The notes beneath the pieces are model-generated. The model was not told the origin of the DNA. It was given only the letters and a program-made list of their open reading frames with translations, and searched no databases. 64,000 nucleotides of DNA, taken from contig NZ_JBEUMS010000018.1 of NCBI RefSeq assembly GCF_040543805.1, positions 62,001 to 126,000 of the forward strand, in the 5' to 3' direction. Origin of the DNA: Arcicella rosea. GTDB lineage: Bacteria > Bacteroidota > Bacteroidia > Cytophagales > Spirosomataceae. Made by a program: the position numbers and the translations under genes. The first letter of the stretch is position 1. Each line of letters begins with the position of its first letter. Shown here piece by piece: positions 36,801 through 45,972 of this stretch.

Positions 36801-37246
36801 ATAAAGGATTCGATTTGTCAGTATTAATTCAAGGACTTGCTGGATGGAAAAAGCAGATGAATAACTATCAAGCGTTTGCTTTCTTTAACGGTGGGCAAAT
36901 TCAGAGATGGCAAGTAGAAAACCGTTGGACTACAGAAAATCCCAATTCAAATGCTCTCTATCCAAAATTAACAAGCTTAAACGAGGGTAGTGGTATTATT
37001 CAATCATCTACTTACTGGAACAGAGATGCAAGTTTTGCAAGACTCAAAAACCTACAGCTAGGTTATACTTTTAGTAATAGATTAATAGAACAAATGAAGA
37101 TAAGTAGGCTCAGGGTATATTTTAGTGGACAAAACCTCCTTTCAATTAATTCATATTACCAAGGTTGGGATCCTGAAATGGCGCAAAATGGTGGATTTTA
37201 TCCGCTCACAAGTGTTTATACCTTTGGTGTAAATGTATCATTCTAA
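33890..37246 (+). CDS. SusC/RagA TonB-linked outer membrane receptor with STN domain
   Basis: This large TonB-dependent transporter (1118 aa from the ATG at 33890) has a signal region, a secretin/TonB STN domain (about 45-105, KITVRIEEKGLSEALSELENA) and a carboxypeptidase-like CNA-B segment (ITGTVTDEKGEPLVGVSITI, about 140-160). The plug begins LDEVVVVGYGTQKK near 218, and a 22-strand barrel ends TFGVNVSF. The STN domain marks it as a signal-transducing receptor paired with the upstream sigma/anti-sigma genes. With SusD it imports an oligosaccharide or other large ligand; no glycoside hydrolase lies next to it, so the ligand is unknown. A 13-codon upstream extension is unlikely to be translated. 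Confidence 0.95.
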   Translation: MKKNLLTLATLLSIMKISAGQILIAIIFTTLSYASEVSGQDILQQKITVRIEEKGLSEALSELENAAKINFFYSPKKISAKRKISIVAKNRELRDVLKELFTPLSISYEIQGERILLKKSNVSIEKNDQSLAPQLEIQEQNITGTVTDEKGEPLVGVSITIKGTTKGGVTDDKGKFNISVPDDNSILVFSFIGYKKREVLVGKIADMKVQLVVEQLNLDEVVVVGYGTQKKVNLTGSVSTVSSKEIADRPITQSSQALAGLATGVSVSQGSGQPGNNGASITIRGIGSYGAGGGPLILVDGLATSINDVDPNNIKSISVLKDAASAAMYGSRAANGVILIETKRGENGKMQVSYNSYAGWQKPTQLPDFVESWEFAKLRNEANLNAGAGLSYTDAEIEKFRNGSDPDNYPNVPHLKNLLTSGNGFQSNHSLSFMGGNDKNHYILSLGYLQQDGIVAKNGYSKYNFLLNTDSKIKDNLTLRVSLSGYTSENHSPRHYEGGMNHMINFAVREAPIFAGKKSDGTYGYQDNFSPEAWMSSESFYKGTNKYFLGSTEIAWELFKGFTLSGKVGYNYWSYYNKDYASDFVFNAFKTVGPNNLSISTGQGEQLTLQSLATYTTQINKHSITVLGGVSEEQYDDLGMSAYRKDFPTNTLYELNAGSATGMRNSGSASAWSMRSFFSRVNYIYHDRYLFEANIRSDATSRFPEKGRWGYFPSFSAGWIISEENFLKNVLWLDNLKVRASWGKLGNQNVGAYPYQNIVSLGQNYSIGGVLASGAASSRLSNSDITWENTTTTDIGIEASLWKGKLDFTLGVFKKQTSGVLYSIASSATLGLSTSPVNIGGVENTGFEASLNYRTTIGKFKLGVSPNFTIVNNKVTELANGLQQNVGANLFVGQSLGVTYGYIADGLFKDANDVATYPKQPYSAEPGFIRFKDISGPDGVPDGKVDATYDRTFIGNTVPKYNFGLTITANYKGFDLSVLIQGLAGWKKQMNNYQAFAFFNGGQIQRWQVENRWTTENPNSNALYPKLTSLNEGSGIIQSSTYWNRDASFARLKNLQLGYTFSNRLIEQMKISRLRVYFSGQNLLSINSYYQGWDPEMAQNGGFYPLTSVYTFGVNVSF

Positions 37247-37284
37247 ATTATTCTGACATATTTTTTACTAAACAATTGAAAGAC

Positions 37285-38919
37285 ATGAAATTCAATAATA
37301 TATATACAACATTGCCACCTTTCAAAATTGGATTGCTCCTTTTACTATTCTTTTCCATTTCGGCTTGTAAGAATGATTATTTTGATAAACAGCCACTTGA
37401 TTCAATTTCGGATGGAACCTTCTGGAAAACAGAAAAAGATGCCAATCTGGCATTAGTTGGATGTTACAATATTGGAGCAGGATGGTCAGGAGAAGATTTT
37501 TGGAATGCTCGTGCGGTGCTTAATCTTGACTTTATGGCTGGGCTAGGTTCTGAAAAAGAGCTAATTCCAGATCATGTTACCGATGGTACATTGAATGCTT
37601 CTTATTGGTTAACAGCCAGTATTTGGTCTAATACGTATAATAAAATTGCTAGATGTAATAATTTTTTAGATCATATAGATGCAATACCTATTGATCAAAC
37701 TAAAAAGAATATAATAAAATCTGAAGTACGTACTTTAAGGGCATATTCTTTATTTAATCTAGCATTGTACTTTGGCGACATCCCTTTGCCTAAACATTTA
37801 CTGACGTTGGCCGAAGCTAATTCAATTACTAGAACTTCGAAAACAGAAGTATGGACATTTGTTGAAAATGAATTAAAGGAAAGTGCTTCAATGTTGCCAG
37901 CTACTCGTCCTAGTAGCGAAATGGGACGTATTACTGCGGGAGCTGCCTTAGCGATTCTGGGTAGAGTACAAATGGCAGAAAAGAAATGGAGTGATGCAGC
38001 GGCAACCTACAAAAAGATATTGGATAGTGGTGTTTATTCGATAGAACAGGGAGGTTTTAAAAAGTTATTTATTCAAACAGGAGAGAGTAGTAATGAGATT
38101 ATTTTGGCTTCTCAGTATCACGAGGATACTTATGGACACGTAATGTTACAATATCTTTATCCTGAAAGTTATGGAGGATGGCATCAGTTCTCTCCTTATA
38201 ACGAATTAGTACAATCTTATGAATGTATTGATGGTAAAACGGTTGAGGAGTCTCCATTGTATAATCCGAATTCTCCATACACTAATCGTGATCCTAGGCT
38301 TGATCAAACGATAATGATATCCGACCGCACAATATTTAAAGGGGTAATGTATGTTTCAAGACCAGGAACTAATTCACCTGATAGAATGAGCCGATACAAT
38401 TGGAGTGGCTATTGTATTAATAAATACATGGACTCTACCTTTGCAGGAAATTTGATGAACTATGGCGGTAACTTCACGTTGATTCGCTATGCTGAGGTAC
38501 TTTTAAGTTATCTTGAATCAAAAGTAGAAGCTGGAGATGCTATTGATCAAACATTGTTAGATGCAACCATCAATAAGGTTAGGGGTAGAGCTACTGTTAA
38601 TATGCCTCCAGTAACCGTTACAGGAGCTACTTTATTGAGACCGATAATAAGAAGAGAACGTAAAGTAGAATTGGCATTTGAGGGTATTCATTATTACGAT
38701 ATACTGAGATGGGGCACTGCTGCAACCGAACTAAACCGACAGTTTACAGGAATGAAGCTTACCAATTCGCCAGGTACTTATAAAGATTATCCGGTAGATG
38801 CTCAGGGCTTTTTATTGTATCAAAAGAGGGCTTTCATTGCAGGGAAAAATGAATTATGGCCAATTCCTCAATCTGAAAGAGATATTAATAAAAACTTAAC
38901 TCAAAACCCTGGATATTGA
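37285..38919 (+). CDS. SusD/RagB substrate-binding lipoprotein
   Basis: This surface lipoprotein (544 aa from the ATG at 37285) has lipobox ISACKN, followed by the family-typical FDKQPLDSISDGTFWKTEKD (about 32-51). The TPR-like helical SusD core and the C-terminal RagB domain end with RRERKVELAFEGIHYYDILRW and ELWPIPQSERDINKNLTQNPGY, all standard. It caps the SusC barrel and captures ligand at the cell surface. The gap from susC is 38 bp, so they are co-transcribed. A strong terminator follows. Confidence 0.96.
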   Translation: MKFNNIYTTLPPFKIGLLLLLFFSISACKNDYFDKQPLDSISDGTFWKTEKDANLALVGCYNIGAGWSGEDFWNARAVLNLDFMAGLGSEKELIPDHVTDGTLNASYWLTASIWSNTYNKIARCNNFLDHIDAIPIDQTKKNIIKSEVRTLRAYSLFNLALYFGDIPLPKHLLTLAEANSITRTSKTEVWTFVENELKESASMLPATRPSSEMGRITAGAALAILGRVQMAEKKWSDAAATYKKILDSGVYSIEQGGFKKLFIQTGESSNEIILASQYHEDTYGHVMLQYLYPESYGGWHQFSPYNELVQSYECIDGKTVEESPLYNPNSPYTNRDPRLDQTIMISDRTIFKGVMYVSRPGTNSPDRMSRYNWSGYCINKYMDSTFAGNLMNYGGNFTLIRYAEVLLSYLESKVEAGDAIDQTLLDATINKVRGRATVNMPPVTVTGATLLRPIIRRERKVELAFEGIHYYDILRWGTAATELNRQFTGMKLTNSPGTYKDYPVDAQGFLLYQKRAFIAGKNELWPIPQSERDINKNLTQNPGY

Positions 38920-38967
38920 TATATTTGAAAAGAGAATGTAAGAGTAACGGGTTATTTTAAAGTGAAT

Positions 38968-39004
38968 AAAGAGGTCAAAAGTTAGCTTTTGACCTCTTTG
39001 TTTT
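38968..39004 (+). terminator. rho-independent terminator of the sus operon
   Basis: AAAGAGGTCAAAAG (38968-38981) pairs perfectly with CTTTTGACCTCTTT (38986-38999) with a 4-nt loop and a T run. Confidence 0.92.
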
Positions 39005-39175
39005 TACAGCCATCGAATCTCAAAGCTTGAAAGAATAACTTCACATTAATTAAACAAGTAGTAATATATTTTGAAAATTAACGACTATACATTTTATATA
39101 ATTAACTTGTCGTTTTATTCATTTTAAAAAACAGTTGCCATGCGATTGTTCGCATCATTAAGCAGAACTATAATT

Positions 39176-40264
39176 ATGACGTTAAACAAAATATTACTCT
39201 TTAGCTTTTTGATGATTGTTACGGCTTGCCACGGACAAGAAAAGAATAGCTCGCTTAAAGTGTCATTTACTTCCAAACCAAGCCCAACAGTAATCAAAAA
39301 CTTTAAATCAGTGGGAGTAGCTCCTGATTTTGACACTACTTTAGTGAGCCAATACATCCGAAGTATTTTTGAGGACTCCAAAGGGAATTTATGGTTTGGT
39401 ACTCTTGGCGAAGGCGTAGTGAGGTACGACAAAACAACTTTAACCTATTTTGCTAATCCTGATGGTTTTGAAAGCAAGTCTGTTTTTTCCATTAATGAAG
39501 ATAAAAAGGGCAATATGTGGTTTGGCACCGACCAAGGAGTATATAAGTATGATTCCAAATTGGCAGTAGATAAAAGGTTTAGAAATTATACTCAAAAAGA
39601 TGGGCTAAATCATATCGACATCAGTCGAAAAAGTATTCTTGTTGATAAATCGGGGACGGTTTGGGTAGGTACACACGGTGGAGTTTATCAGTATAATCCA
39701 TTAGCTGATAGTTTGGGTAATCAATGTTTCTCGTTATTTCCTTTGCTTCCGCCTATCAATGTTGCGGGCATTATGGAGGACAAGGATGGAAATATTTGGT
39801 TTGCTTCATCTAATAAAGGTGTGTTTCGTTACGATGGCAAAACGATTGTCAATTTCAACGAAAAAGAAGGTTTGGGCGAGAACTATGCAGGAGGTATCGC
39901 ACAAGACAAATTGGGTAATATGTGGTTTACCATGAAAAATGGTATCTGTAAATTTGACGGCAAAACTTTCACCGAATACACGCCCAAAGATGGTTTAGTC
40001 GGTACAGAGTTTTGGGGGATAATTATAGAAGATTCGGGTATTATATGGATTACAGCAAGAGGTAGCACTACCAGATTTGACCCATCTATTCCGCTGCCAA
40101 ATCCCAAAGCATTTAAGGTATTTACCCCTACCGACGGGCTAAATTGTTGTGTACAAAGTATGTTTCAAGATAAATCAGGAAATATGTGGTGGGGTGCAGG
40201 AAGCGGACTTTTTAGGTTCAACGGCACGCAATTTTATCAAGTGAAGCAGAATGGTCCTTGGTAG
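39176..40264 (+). CDS. two-component-regulator-propeller lipoprotein
   Basis: This protein (362 aa from the ATG at 39176) has a lipobox IVTACH and then Reg_prop beta-propeller repeats with the pattern D(K/S)xGNxWFGTxxGVxxYD (EDSKGNLWFGTLGEGVVRYD, EDKKGNMWFGTDQGVYKYD, DKDGNIWFASSNKGVFRYD, DKSGNMWWGAGSGLFRFN). About seven blades fill it, without the Y_Y_Y, kinase or HTH domains of hybrid two-component sensors. It is probably a periplasmic or surface-anchored binding protein. The terminator before it makes it a separate unit from susD. Confidence 0.88.
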   Translation: MTLNKILLFSFLMIVTACHGQEKNSSLKVSFTSKPSPTVIKNFKSVGVAPDFDTTLVSQYIRSIFEDSKGNLWFGTLGEGVVRYDKTTLTYFANPDGFESKSVFSINEDKKGNMWFGTDQGVYKYDSKLAVDKRFRNYTQKDGLNHIDISRKSILVDKSGTVWVGTHGGVYQYNPLADSLGNQCFSLFPLLPPINVAGIMEDKDGNIWFASSNKGVFRYDGKTIVNFNEKEGLGENYAGGIAQDKLGNMWFTMKNGICKFDGKTFTEYTPKDGLVGTEFWGIIIEDSGIIWITARGSTTRFDPSIPLPNPKAFKVFTPTDGLNCCVQSMFQDKSGNMWWGAGSGLFRFNGTQFYQVKQNGPW

Positions 40265-40575
40265 GATTGATAAAATGGGAGATGTAATATAATCGTTAGT
40301 AAAATTAATAGGCATCTTGTTAGATAGGATTGTCATAAATTAAAAACTGTAATTAAGATTATTTTAAAATCATTGAACTTATTCGAATTCTTAATATTTT
40401 AAATAAGTACAGCATTTGAGGTGAAAAAATAATTTGTTCGTTTAGATGGTAGAAATTTAATATTTAAATAATTCAAGATTTACGATAAAACTTTCTTATA
40501 CAAGCGATTTGGCGACGAGTATTTAAGAAAAACAAAACCAAATGGACACTTACAATTTAACTAAAGTTGACAACT
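40265..40575. other. intergenic region, nothing recognised
   Basis: About 310 bp of AT-rich sequence. I see no terminator-like hairpin of note, RNA gene or repeat. Confidence 0.5.
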
Positions 40576-40953
40576 ATGACAGAAAGAGAGAAAATTATTG
40601 AAAATTATATTGAGGGCTATAATCAATTTGACGTAAACAAAATGATTATAGCTTTTGCCGACAAAATGGTTTTTGAAAATATTCAAAATGGAGAAATAAA
40701 TATGACTTTAAATGGACTTACTCAATTTAGAGAACAGGCTGAACAAGCTAAAGCTTATTTTTCCCAAAGGAAACAAACAATAAAGTCATTTAAGCATACA
40801 GTCATAACAACAGAAATAGAAATTGATTATGATGCTATTCTTGGAATGGACTTCCCAAATGGAATGAAAAAAGGTCAACACCTAAATTTGACAGGCAAAT
40901 CTATTTTTGAATTTGAGGGAAATAAGATTATTAAATTGGTAGATATAAGCTGA
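40576..40953 (+). CDS. NTF2-like/SnoaL-like small protein
   Basis: This protein (125 aa from the ATG at 40576; a TTG nine bases earlier is the alternative) has the NTF2-like pattern: N-terminal helix EKIIENYIEGYNQFDVNKMIIAFADKMVFEN, then beta strands ending LTGKSIFEFEGNKIIKLVDIS. Such cone-fold proteins bind small hydrophobic ligands or act as isomerases/dehydratases, or have no catalytic role. The codon use is a little more AT-rich than nearby genes. It stands alone; no functional link is visible. Confidence 0.8.
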   Translation: MTEREKIIENYIEGYNQFDVNKMIIAFADKMVFENIQNGEINMTLNGLTQFREQAEQAKAYFSQRKQTIKSFKHTVITTEIEIDYDAILGMDFPNGMKKGQHLNLTGKSIFEFEGNKIIKLVDIS

Positions 40954-41104
40954 GAAATGTAACTGATAATGGAAAATTATCAATCCCTTGCTGTTTCAAA
41001 TCCGCAAGATTTCACTCAAATAAAATACAAACCATACAAATCTCCCCAGAAAGCAAGGTACAAAGCTGTAACTTGCTTTTTTAGTTTAAACAATCCTAAT
41101 AAAT

Positions 41105-42010
41105 ATGATAAAGTTTAGCCGTGTGCTTGCCGTACTCTTGTTGTCGAATCAATTATTGTTGGCACAGTCGAATGATGATATTTCTTCGTTGAATCTTGTC
41201 CAAAAAGGGGCTTCCTTGGTGCAAGTATCTAAGCAATTTACTTTTACAGAAGGCCCAGCGGTGGATAAAAAAGGAAATATTTTCTTTACCGACCAACCCA
41301 ATGATAAAATCTGGAAATACAGTGCGGATGGCAAACTGAGCCTTTTTATGGATAAAACGGGTCGTTCAAATGGATTGTATGTGGATAAAAAAGGAAGAAT
41401 AATCGCTTGTGCGGATGAAAAAAATGAGCTTTGGGCAATTGATAAAGGGAAAGTTTCAGTTTTGTTAGATAATATCAAAGGACTAAAAGCCAATGGTCCC
41501 AATGATTTATGGATTGACCCTAAAGGTGGAATTTACTTCACCGACCCATATTATCAGCGTGATTATTGGACAAGAAAAAAGCCTGAAATCGACAAACAAA
41601 ATGTGTATTATTTAGCCAAAGGTTCAAAAGAAGTAACCCTTGTGGACGGCGACCTCAAACAGCCTAACGGTATTGTGGGTACGTCGGATGGAAAGTATTT
41701 ATTTGTAGCCGATATTCGTGATAGCAAAACGTACAGATACGAAATTCAAGCAGATGGAACTTTGGCAAATCGTCAGCTTTTTGCGCCGATGGGTTCAGAT
41801 GGAATGACTTTGGATAATCAAGGGAATTTATATTTAACGGGCAGAGGCGTGACGATTTATAATAAAGAAGGCGTAAAATTGGGCAATATTCCTGTGCCAT
41901 CTAATTGGGTAGGAAATATTTGTTTTGGAGGGAAAGACCGCAAAACTTTGTTCATTACAGCTTCCGAATCCATTTATACTTTGCAGATGCAAGTAAAAGG
42001 AGTGGAATAA
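41105..42010 (+). CDS. secreted SMP-30/gluconolactonase-like protein
   Basis: This 301-aa six-bladed propeller of the SGL family has a signal peptide (about 1-20, LLLAQS). Metal-ligand regions are visible: FTEGPAVDKKGNIFFTD (Glu near 51), NGPNDLWIDPKGGIYFTDPYY (Asn/Asp near 135), KQPNGIVGTSDGKYLFVAD (Asn near 189) and APMGSDGMTLDNQGNLYLT (Asp near 230). It should hydrolyse sugar lactones. It leads a group with DUF1080 and Gfo/Idh/MocA genes, consistent with an oxidised-sugar pathway in the periplasm. Confidence 0.92.
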   Translation: MIKFSRVLAVLLLSNQLLLAQSNDDISSLNLVQKGASLVQVSKQFTFTEGPAVDKKGNIFFTDQPNDKIWKYSADGKLSLFMDKTGRSNGLYVDKKGRIIACADEKNELWAIDKGKVSVLLDNIKGLKANGPNDLWIDPKGGIYFTDPYYQRDYWTRKKPEIDKQNVYYLAKGSKEVTLVDGDLKQPNGIVGTSDGKYLFVADIRDSKTYRYEIQADGTLANRQLFAPMGSDGMTLDNQGNLYLTGRGVTIYNKEGVKLGNIPVPSNWVGNICFGGKDRKTLFITASESIYTLQMQVKGVE

Positions 42011-42197
42011 TTAACAGCATTCTTAAATTTGAAAGGCGTATTGGATGTTAAAATTCATTACGCTTTTTATTTTTATTCTGATACAACATCTGCAAAAAGG
42101 TTCAACCCCTACAGACCCCCCAAGATTCTTTTATAAAATCCAGTATAAAAATTATCTTAGATTCTTTTGTCAATAAATCTAATTTTATAATAAAACG

Positions 42198-43556
42198 ATG
42201 AAACAAAAGTTTTTAAGTATTTTCTTTATTATCAGTATTTTATCTTTTTCAACTTTCGCTCAGAAAGAAAAATGGACAAATTTATTTGATGGAAAAACCC
42301 TAAAAGGATTCAAACAATTAGGCGGAAAAGCTAAGTATAGCGTAAGAAATGGTGAAATTGTAGGAACTACTGTAAAGGATACTCCTAATTCATTTTTAGC
42401 TACTGAAAAAGATTACGGTGATTTTATTTTGGAACTTGAGCTAAATGTAGCTGATGGCATGAACTCAGGTATTCAATTCAGAAGTCTTTCAAGTCCAGAT
42501 TATCAAAATGGTAGAGTACATGGTTATCAAGCAGAAGTAGATCCTTCAGAACGTGCTTGGTCTGGTGGTATTTATGACGAAGCTCGCCGTGATTGGTTGT
42601 ATATTCCAAACATTAATCCAGAAGCAAAAAAGGCTTTCAAATTACATGGACAATGGAATAAGTATCGTATCGAAGCGATTGGAAATGTAATTCGTACTTG
42701 GGTAAACGATGTGCCTGTTTCAAATTTAGTAGATGATGTGACTGCCAAAGGATTTATTGCTTTGCAAGTACACTCTATCTATGCTAATATGACAGAAGGC
42801 ATGGAAATTCGTTGGAGAAATATTAAAATCCAAACAGAAAATCTAACTCCTCGTCCGACAGACAATACGCCTGTCATCAATTTAACCTTGAATACTTTAT
42901 CTGCACAAGAAAAAGCACAAGGCGTAAAATTATTATTCAACGGTAAAGATTTTACAGGTTGGAGAGGCGTTCACCAAGATGCAATGCCAACAATTCACTG
43001 GAAAGTAGTGGATGGAACAATTAATGTAAGTCCATCTGATGGTTCTGAAACAGGAAACGATATTGTAAGTACCGAACAGTACGGGGCATTTGAATTAACT
43101 TTTGAGTTTAAATTGACAGAAGGTGCAAACTCTGGCGTTAAATACTTTGTGAATGAAGCCTTTGATTCGAATGGAAAATCTGGGATTGGTTTAGAGTATC
43201 AAGTATTAGATGATGAACGTCATCCAGATGCAAAAATGGGTTCTATCGGTAACCGTACCATGAGCAGTTTATATGATTTAATTCCTTCGTATAAATTAGA
43301 CAAACGTTTCCAACGCAAAATTGGCGAATGGAATCAAGCAAGAGTAATTGTGTATCCAAACAACATCGTTCAACACTGGTTGAATGGCTTTAAAGTAGTT
43401 GAATATGAACGTAACAGTAACATTTTCAAAGCTTTAGTAGCAAGAAGTAAATATGAAAAATACAATGGTTTCGGTGCGGGCGAAAAAGGAAATATCTTAA
43501 TCCAAGACCACGGTAATAATGTTTCGTTTAAAAATATCAAGATTAAAACGTTGTGA
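42198..43556 (+). CDS. double DUF1080 (3-keto-disaccharide hydrolase) protein
   Basis: This 452-aa protein has a signal peptide ending STFAQKE and two DUF1080 jelly-roll domains in tandem. The first (about 25-215) has WTNLFDGKTLKGFKQ, GMNSGIQFRS and MEIRWRNIKIQ. The second (about 235-452) has GVKLLFNGKDFTGWRG, GANSGVKYFV, GLEYQVLDDERHPDAK and VSFKNIKIKTL. Members are reported to cleave 3-keto-glycosides. It is followed by a Gfo/Idh/MocA dehydrogenase that could make the 3-keto substrate, so the pair forms a plausible oxidation-then-cleavage route. The domain duplication may give two substrate preferences. Confidence 0.93.
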   Translation: MKQKFLSIFFIISILSFSTFAQKEKWTNLFDGKTLKGFKQLGGKAKYSVRNGEIVGTTVKDTPNSFLATEKDYGDFILELELNVADGMNSGIQFRSLSSPDYQNGRVHGYQAEVDPSERAWSGGIYDEARRDWLYIPNINPEAKKAFKLHGQWNKYRIEAIGNVIRTWVNDVPVSNLVDDVTAKGFIALQVHSIYANMTEGMEIRWRNIKIQTENLTPRPTDNTPVINLTLNTLSAQEKAQGVKLLFNGKDFTGWRGVHQDAMPTIHWKVVDGTINVSPSDGSETGNDIVSTEQYGAFELTFEFKLTEGANSGVKYFVNEAFDSNGKSGIGLEYQVLDDERHPDAKMGSIGNRTMSSLYDLIPSYKLDKRFQRKIGEWNQARVIVYPNNIVQHWLNGFKVVEYERNSNIFKALVARSKYEKYNGFGAGEKGNILIQDHGNNVSFKNIKIKTL

Positions 43557-43562
43557 TTTTTT

Positions 43563-43640
43563 GTGATTAGTGATTGGTAATTAGATTTTTAATTCTTGTA
43601 AAACATTAAACAAATCACCAATCACTATTTACTAATCACC
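43563..43640 (+). repeat. word-repeat hairpin between sugar genes
   Basis: GTGATTAGTGATTGGTAATT (43563-43582) pairs imperfectly with the CACCAATCACTA/CTAATCACC words at 43613-43640. It has the same stem-of-words design as the spacer at 5657-5757. Confidence 0.7.
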
Positions 43641-43675
43641 CATCACTTAAAATTAAATTCATTTACAAATAAACT

Positions 43676-45010
43676 ATGGAAAGAAGAGAATTTATCCAAA
43701 AAACAACCTTTGCTTCATTAGGAGCATTGACATTTAGTGCTAAATCTTACGCTAAAATTATCGGTGCAAACGACCGTGTAAGAGTAGGTTGTGTAGGTTT
43801 TTCTGACCGTCACAGAGCTTCTCATGTGGGTCCATTCAAGGCTTTACAAAAAGAAATGAACTTTGAAATGACAGCTCTTTCTGATTTATGGAATCGTCGT
43901 AGAGAAGAAGGAAAAGCATTTTTAGATAAGCAATTGGGAAGTGATGTAAAAGTATTTAGAAATAACGAAGAGCTTTACGATTCTAAAATGGTAGATGCTG
44001 TGTTTATTTCAACAGCAGATTTCCAACATGCTTTGCATACTATTGAAGCCGTAAAAGCTGGTTGTGATACTTATACTGAGAAACCATTGGCAGAAACAAT
44101 GGAAGATGCTCGTGCAGTATTGAAAGCGGTTAAAAATTCAAAGCAAATTGTTCAAATTGGTTCGCAACGTAGAAGTGGTGAAAATTACTTTGCTGCTGAA
44201 GATTTTATCAAATCTGGTAAATTTGGTCCTATTGTAATGGTAGAATTGATGTGGAACGTAAACCAACCAGAACGTTGGAGAAGACCTGAATTGGTGAAAA
44301 ACTTAAAAGAAACCGATGTAGATTGGAAACGTTATTTGATGAATCGTCCTTACGAAGCATTCGATCCACGTAAATACTTAGAATATCGTTTATTCTGGCC
44401 ATATTCTTCAGGAATTCCGGGACAATGGATGTCTCACCAAATTGATACAGTTCACTGGTTTACTGGTTTGCCACACCCAAGAAGCGTAGTAGCTAATGGA
44501 GGAATTTATCAGTGGAAAGATGGTCGTTCAAATGCAGATACTTTAACAGTTGTATTTGATTACGGTCCATTAGATGATCCTAAATCAGGCTTCCAAGTAC
44601 AATTTACTTCTCGTTTCTCAAACTCAGCAGGTGAAACAAAAGAATTGTATTACTCAAATGGTGGTATGATTAACTTAGATACTAACGAAATTTCTTCAAC
44701 AGGAGGTTTAACAGAAGGTCATGCCAAAACAATGGGCTTGAAAGCTAATTTGTTAGCGCCAATGAAGCTTGAAGGACAAAAAGTAGCTTCAGATGCAAAC
44801 ACTGGTGGAGATCCATTGACGTTCAGTCACATTAAAAACTGGATGGAATGTGTACGTTCACGTAAGCAAAGCCATGCACCAATTGAAGCTGGTTACTCGC
44901 ATTCAATTGCAACAATCATGTCGAACGCTGCTTACAGAACAGGCTTGAAAGTTACTTTCGATGAGAAAACACAAGAAGTATTAGCAGGAGGAAAAGTATT
45001 CAAATACTAG
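43676..45010 (+). CDS. Gfo/Idh/MocA family oxidoreductase, exported
   Basis: This 444-aa NAD(P)-dependent sugar oxidoreductase has an N-terminal twin-arginine-like signal (MERREFIQKTTFASLGALTF). The Rossmann region is VRVGCVGFSDRHRASHVGPF near 35-54 and the catalytic-type EKP motif is in TYTEKPLAETMEDA near 134-147. Exported members commonly oxidise C3 of glycosides or act on glycan N-acetylgalactosamine. Placed 119 bp after the double DUF1080 gene, it may generate the 3-keto sugars that DUF1080 cleaves. A perfect terminator follows. Confidence 0.93.
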   Translation: MERREFIQKTTFASLGALTFSAKSYAKIIGANDRVRVGCVGFSDRHRASHVGPFKALQKEMNFEMTALSDLWNRRREEGKAFLDKQLGSDVKVFRNNEELYDSKMVDAVFISTADFQHALHTIEAVKAGCDTYTEKPLAETMEDARAVLKAVKNSKQIVQIGSQRRSGENYFAAEDFIKSGKFGPIVMVELMWNVNQPERWRRPELVKNLKETDVDWKRYLMNRPYEAFDPRKYLEYRLFWPYSSGIPGQWMSHQIDTVHWFTGLPHPRSVVANGGIYQWKDGRSNADTLTVVFDYGPLDDPKSGFQVQFTSRFSNSAGETKELYYSNGGMINLDTNEISSTGGLTEGHAKTMGLKANLLAPMKLEGQKVASDANTGGDPLTFSHIKNWMECVRSRKQSHAPIEAGYSHSIATIMSNAAYRTGLKVTFDEKTQEVLAGGKVFKY

Positions 45011-45033
45011 TTGTTAATATCATTGTTGAATAT

Positions 45034-45073
45034 AAAAGCCTACCAGAGCATTGTTTCTGGTAGGCTTTTTAGT
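45034..45073 (+). terminator. rho-independent terminator
   Basis: AAAAGCCTACCAGA (45034-45047) pairs perfectly with TCTGGTAGGCTTTT (45056-45069), followed by T-rich sequence. Confidence 0.92.
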
Positions 45074-45160
45074 TTTTACTTCTTGAGTAAATTGCTTAAA
45101 GAGACAATCAACTCTTTTATTCAGATGCGACTTAAGTCGCACCCTAATGAAAATTAAAGA

Positions 45161-45790
45161 TTAAATTTTAATTTTCCTTCCCACAAATCTAATCACAGAA
45201 CCTTGTCCATTATGAAATACTCCTTCGTTTAATTCAATTACCGTTTCTACTAATTCAATGATTTCATAGTTCTTAAAATCAGCTTGTATTTCTTCAATAG
45301 AGAATAGCATCGCTAATTCTTTCGGTCCACCGACTTTTTCATTTTTAGCGATATAATCAAGATGATTTTTACTAAAGGCTTCAAAAATAATAATTCCACC
45401 TTTGCGCAAATACTTATCCAATGTTTGATGAATTGATGATTTAATTTTGGCAGGAAAATGTGCATAAATCAAGGCAATGACATCAAATTGTGCTGCTTGA
45501 AAATTCAAAGTTTGCAATTCCCCAACCTGATAATCAATACTTACTTGATTCGCTTCTGCCAATCGCAAGGCTTTGTTTTTTCCTTCAATACTAATATCAA
45601 ATGCTGAAACATTCCAACCCATTTTTGCCGCAAAAACTGCATTTCTTCCTTCGCCTTCTGCTGGAAAAAGGATAGAACCTACGCTTAGTTTTTCTAATTG
45701 TTCTTTTAAATAATTATTAGGTTGCTCGCCATAAGCAAACTCATTTTTACTGTATCTATCATTCCATCTGTCTGTCCAAGATGCGTCCAT
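45161..45790 (-). CDS. class I SAM-dependent methyltransferase (TehB-like)
   Basis: This methyltransferase (209 aa from the ATG at 45790; MDASWTDRWNDRY is the usual start) has a small-molecule SAM-binding fold. Motif I is LFPAEGEGRNAVFAAKMG near 40-57, the acidic motif is SAFDIS near 61-66, and DVIALIYAHFP lies near 105. It resembles the TehB/thiopurine methyltransferase-like group seen in many bacteria, which detoxify or methylate small nucleophiles. It is convergent with the sugar cluster and divergent from the AraC gene. Confidence 0.88.
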   Translation of the reverse strand: MDASWTDRWNDRYSKNEFAYGEQPNNYLKEQLEKLSVGSILFPAEGEGRNAVFAAKMGWNVSAFDISIEGKNKALRLAEANQVSIDYQVGELQTLNFQAAQFDVIALIYAHFPAKIKSSIHQTLDKYLRKGGIIIFEAFSKNHLDYIAKNEKVGGPKELAMLFSIEEIQADFKNYEIIELVETVIELNEGVFHNGQGSVIRFVGRKIKI

Positions 45791-45972
45791 ATTTTGCGTG
45801 GTTTTGTTTCTGTTCAATCAAAATTATTGATTATTTTACATCATTCCTATATTGTATCAGACCAGTAAGAAGCCAGCCACTTTCCTCATCCCATCTATCA
45901 GCTTGTTCATCCCAAATAAAATCTATTTCTTTAACTTTCTGGTAAATTGCTTTCCGAATTACAGTTCAAGTA

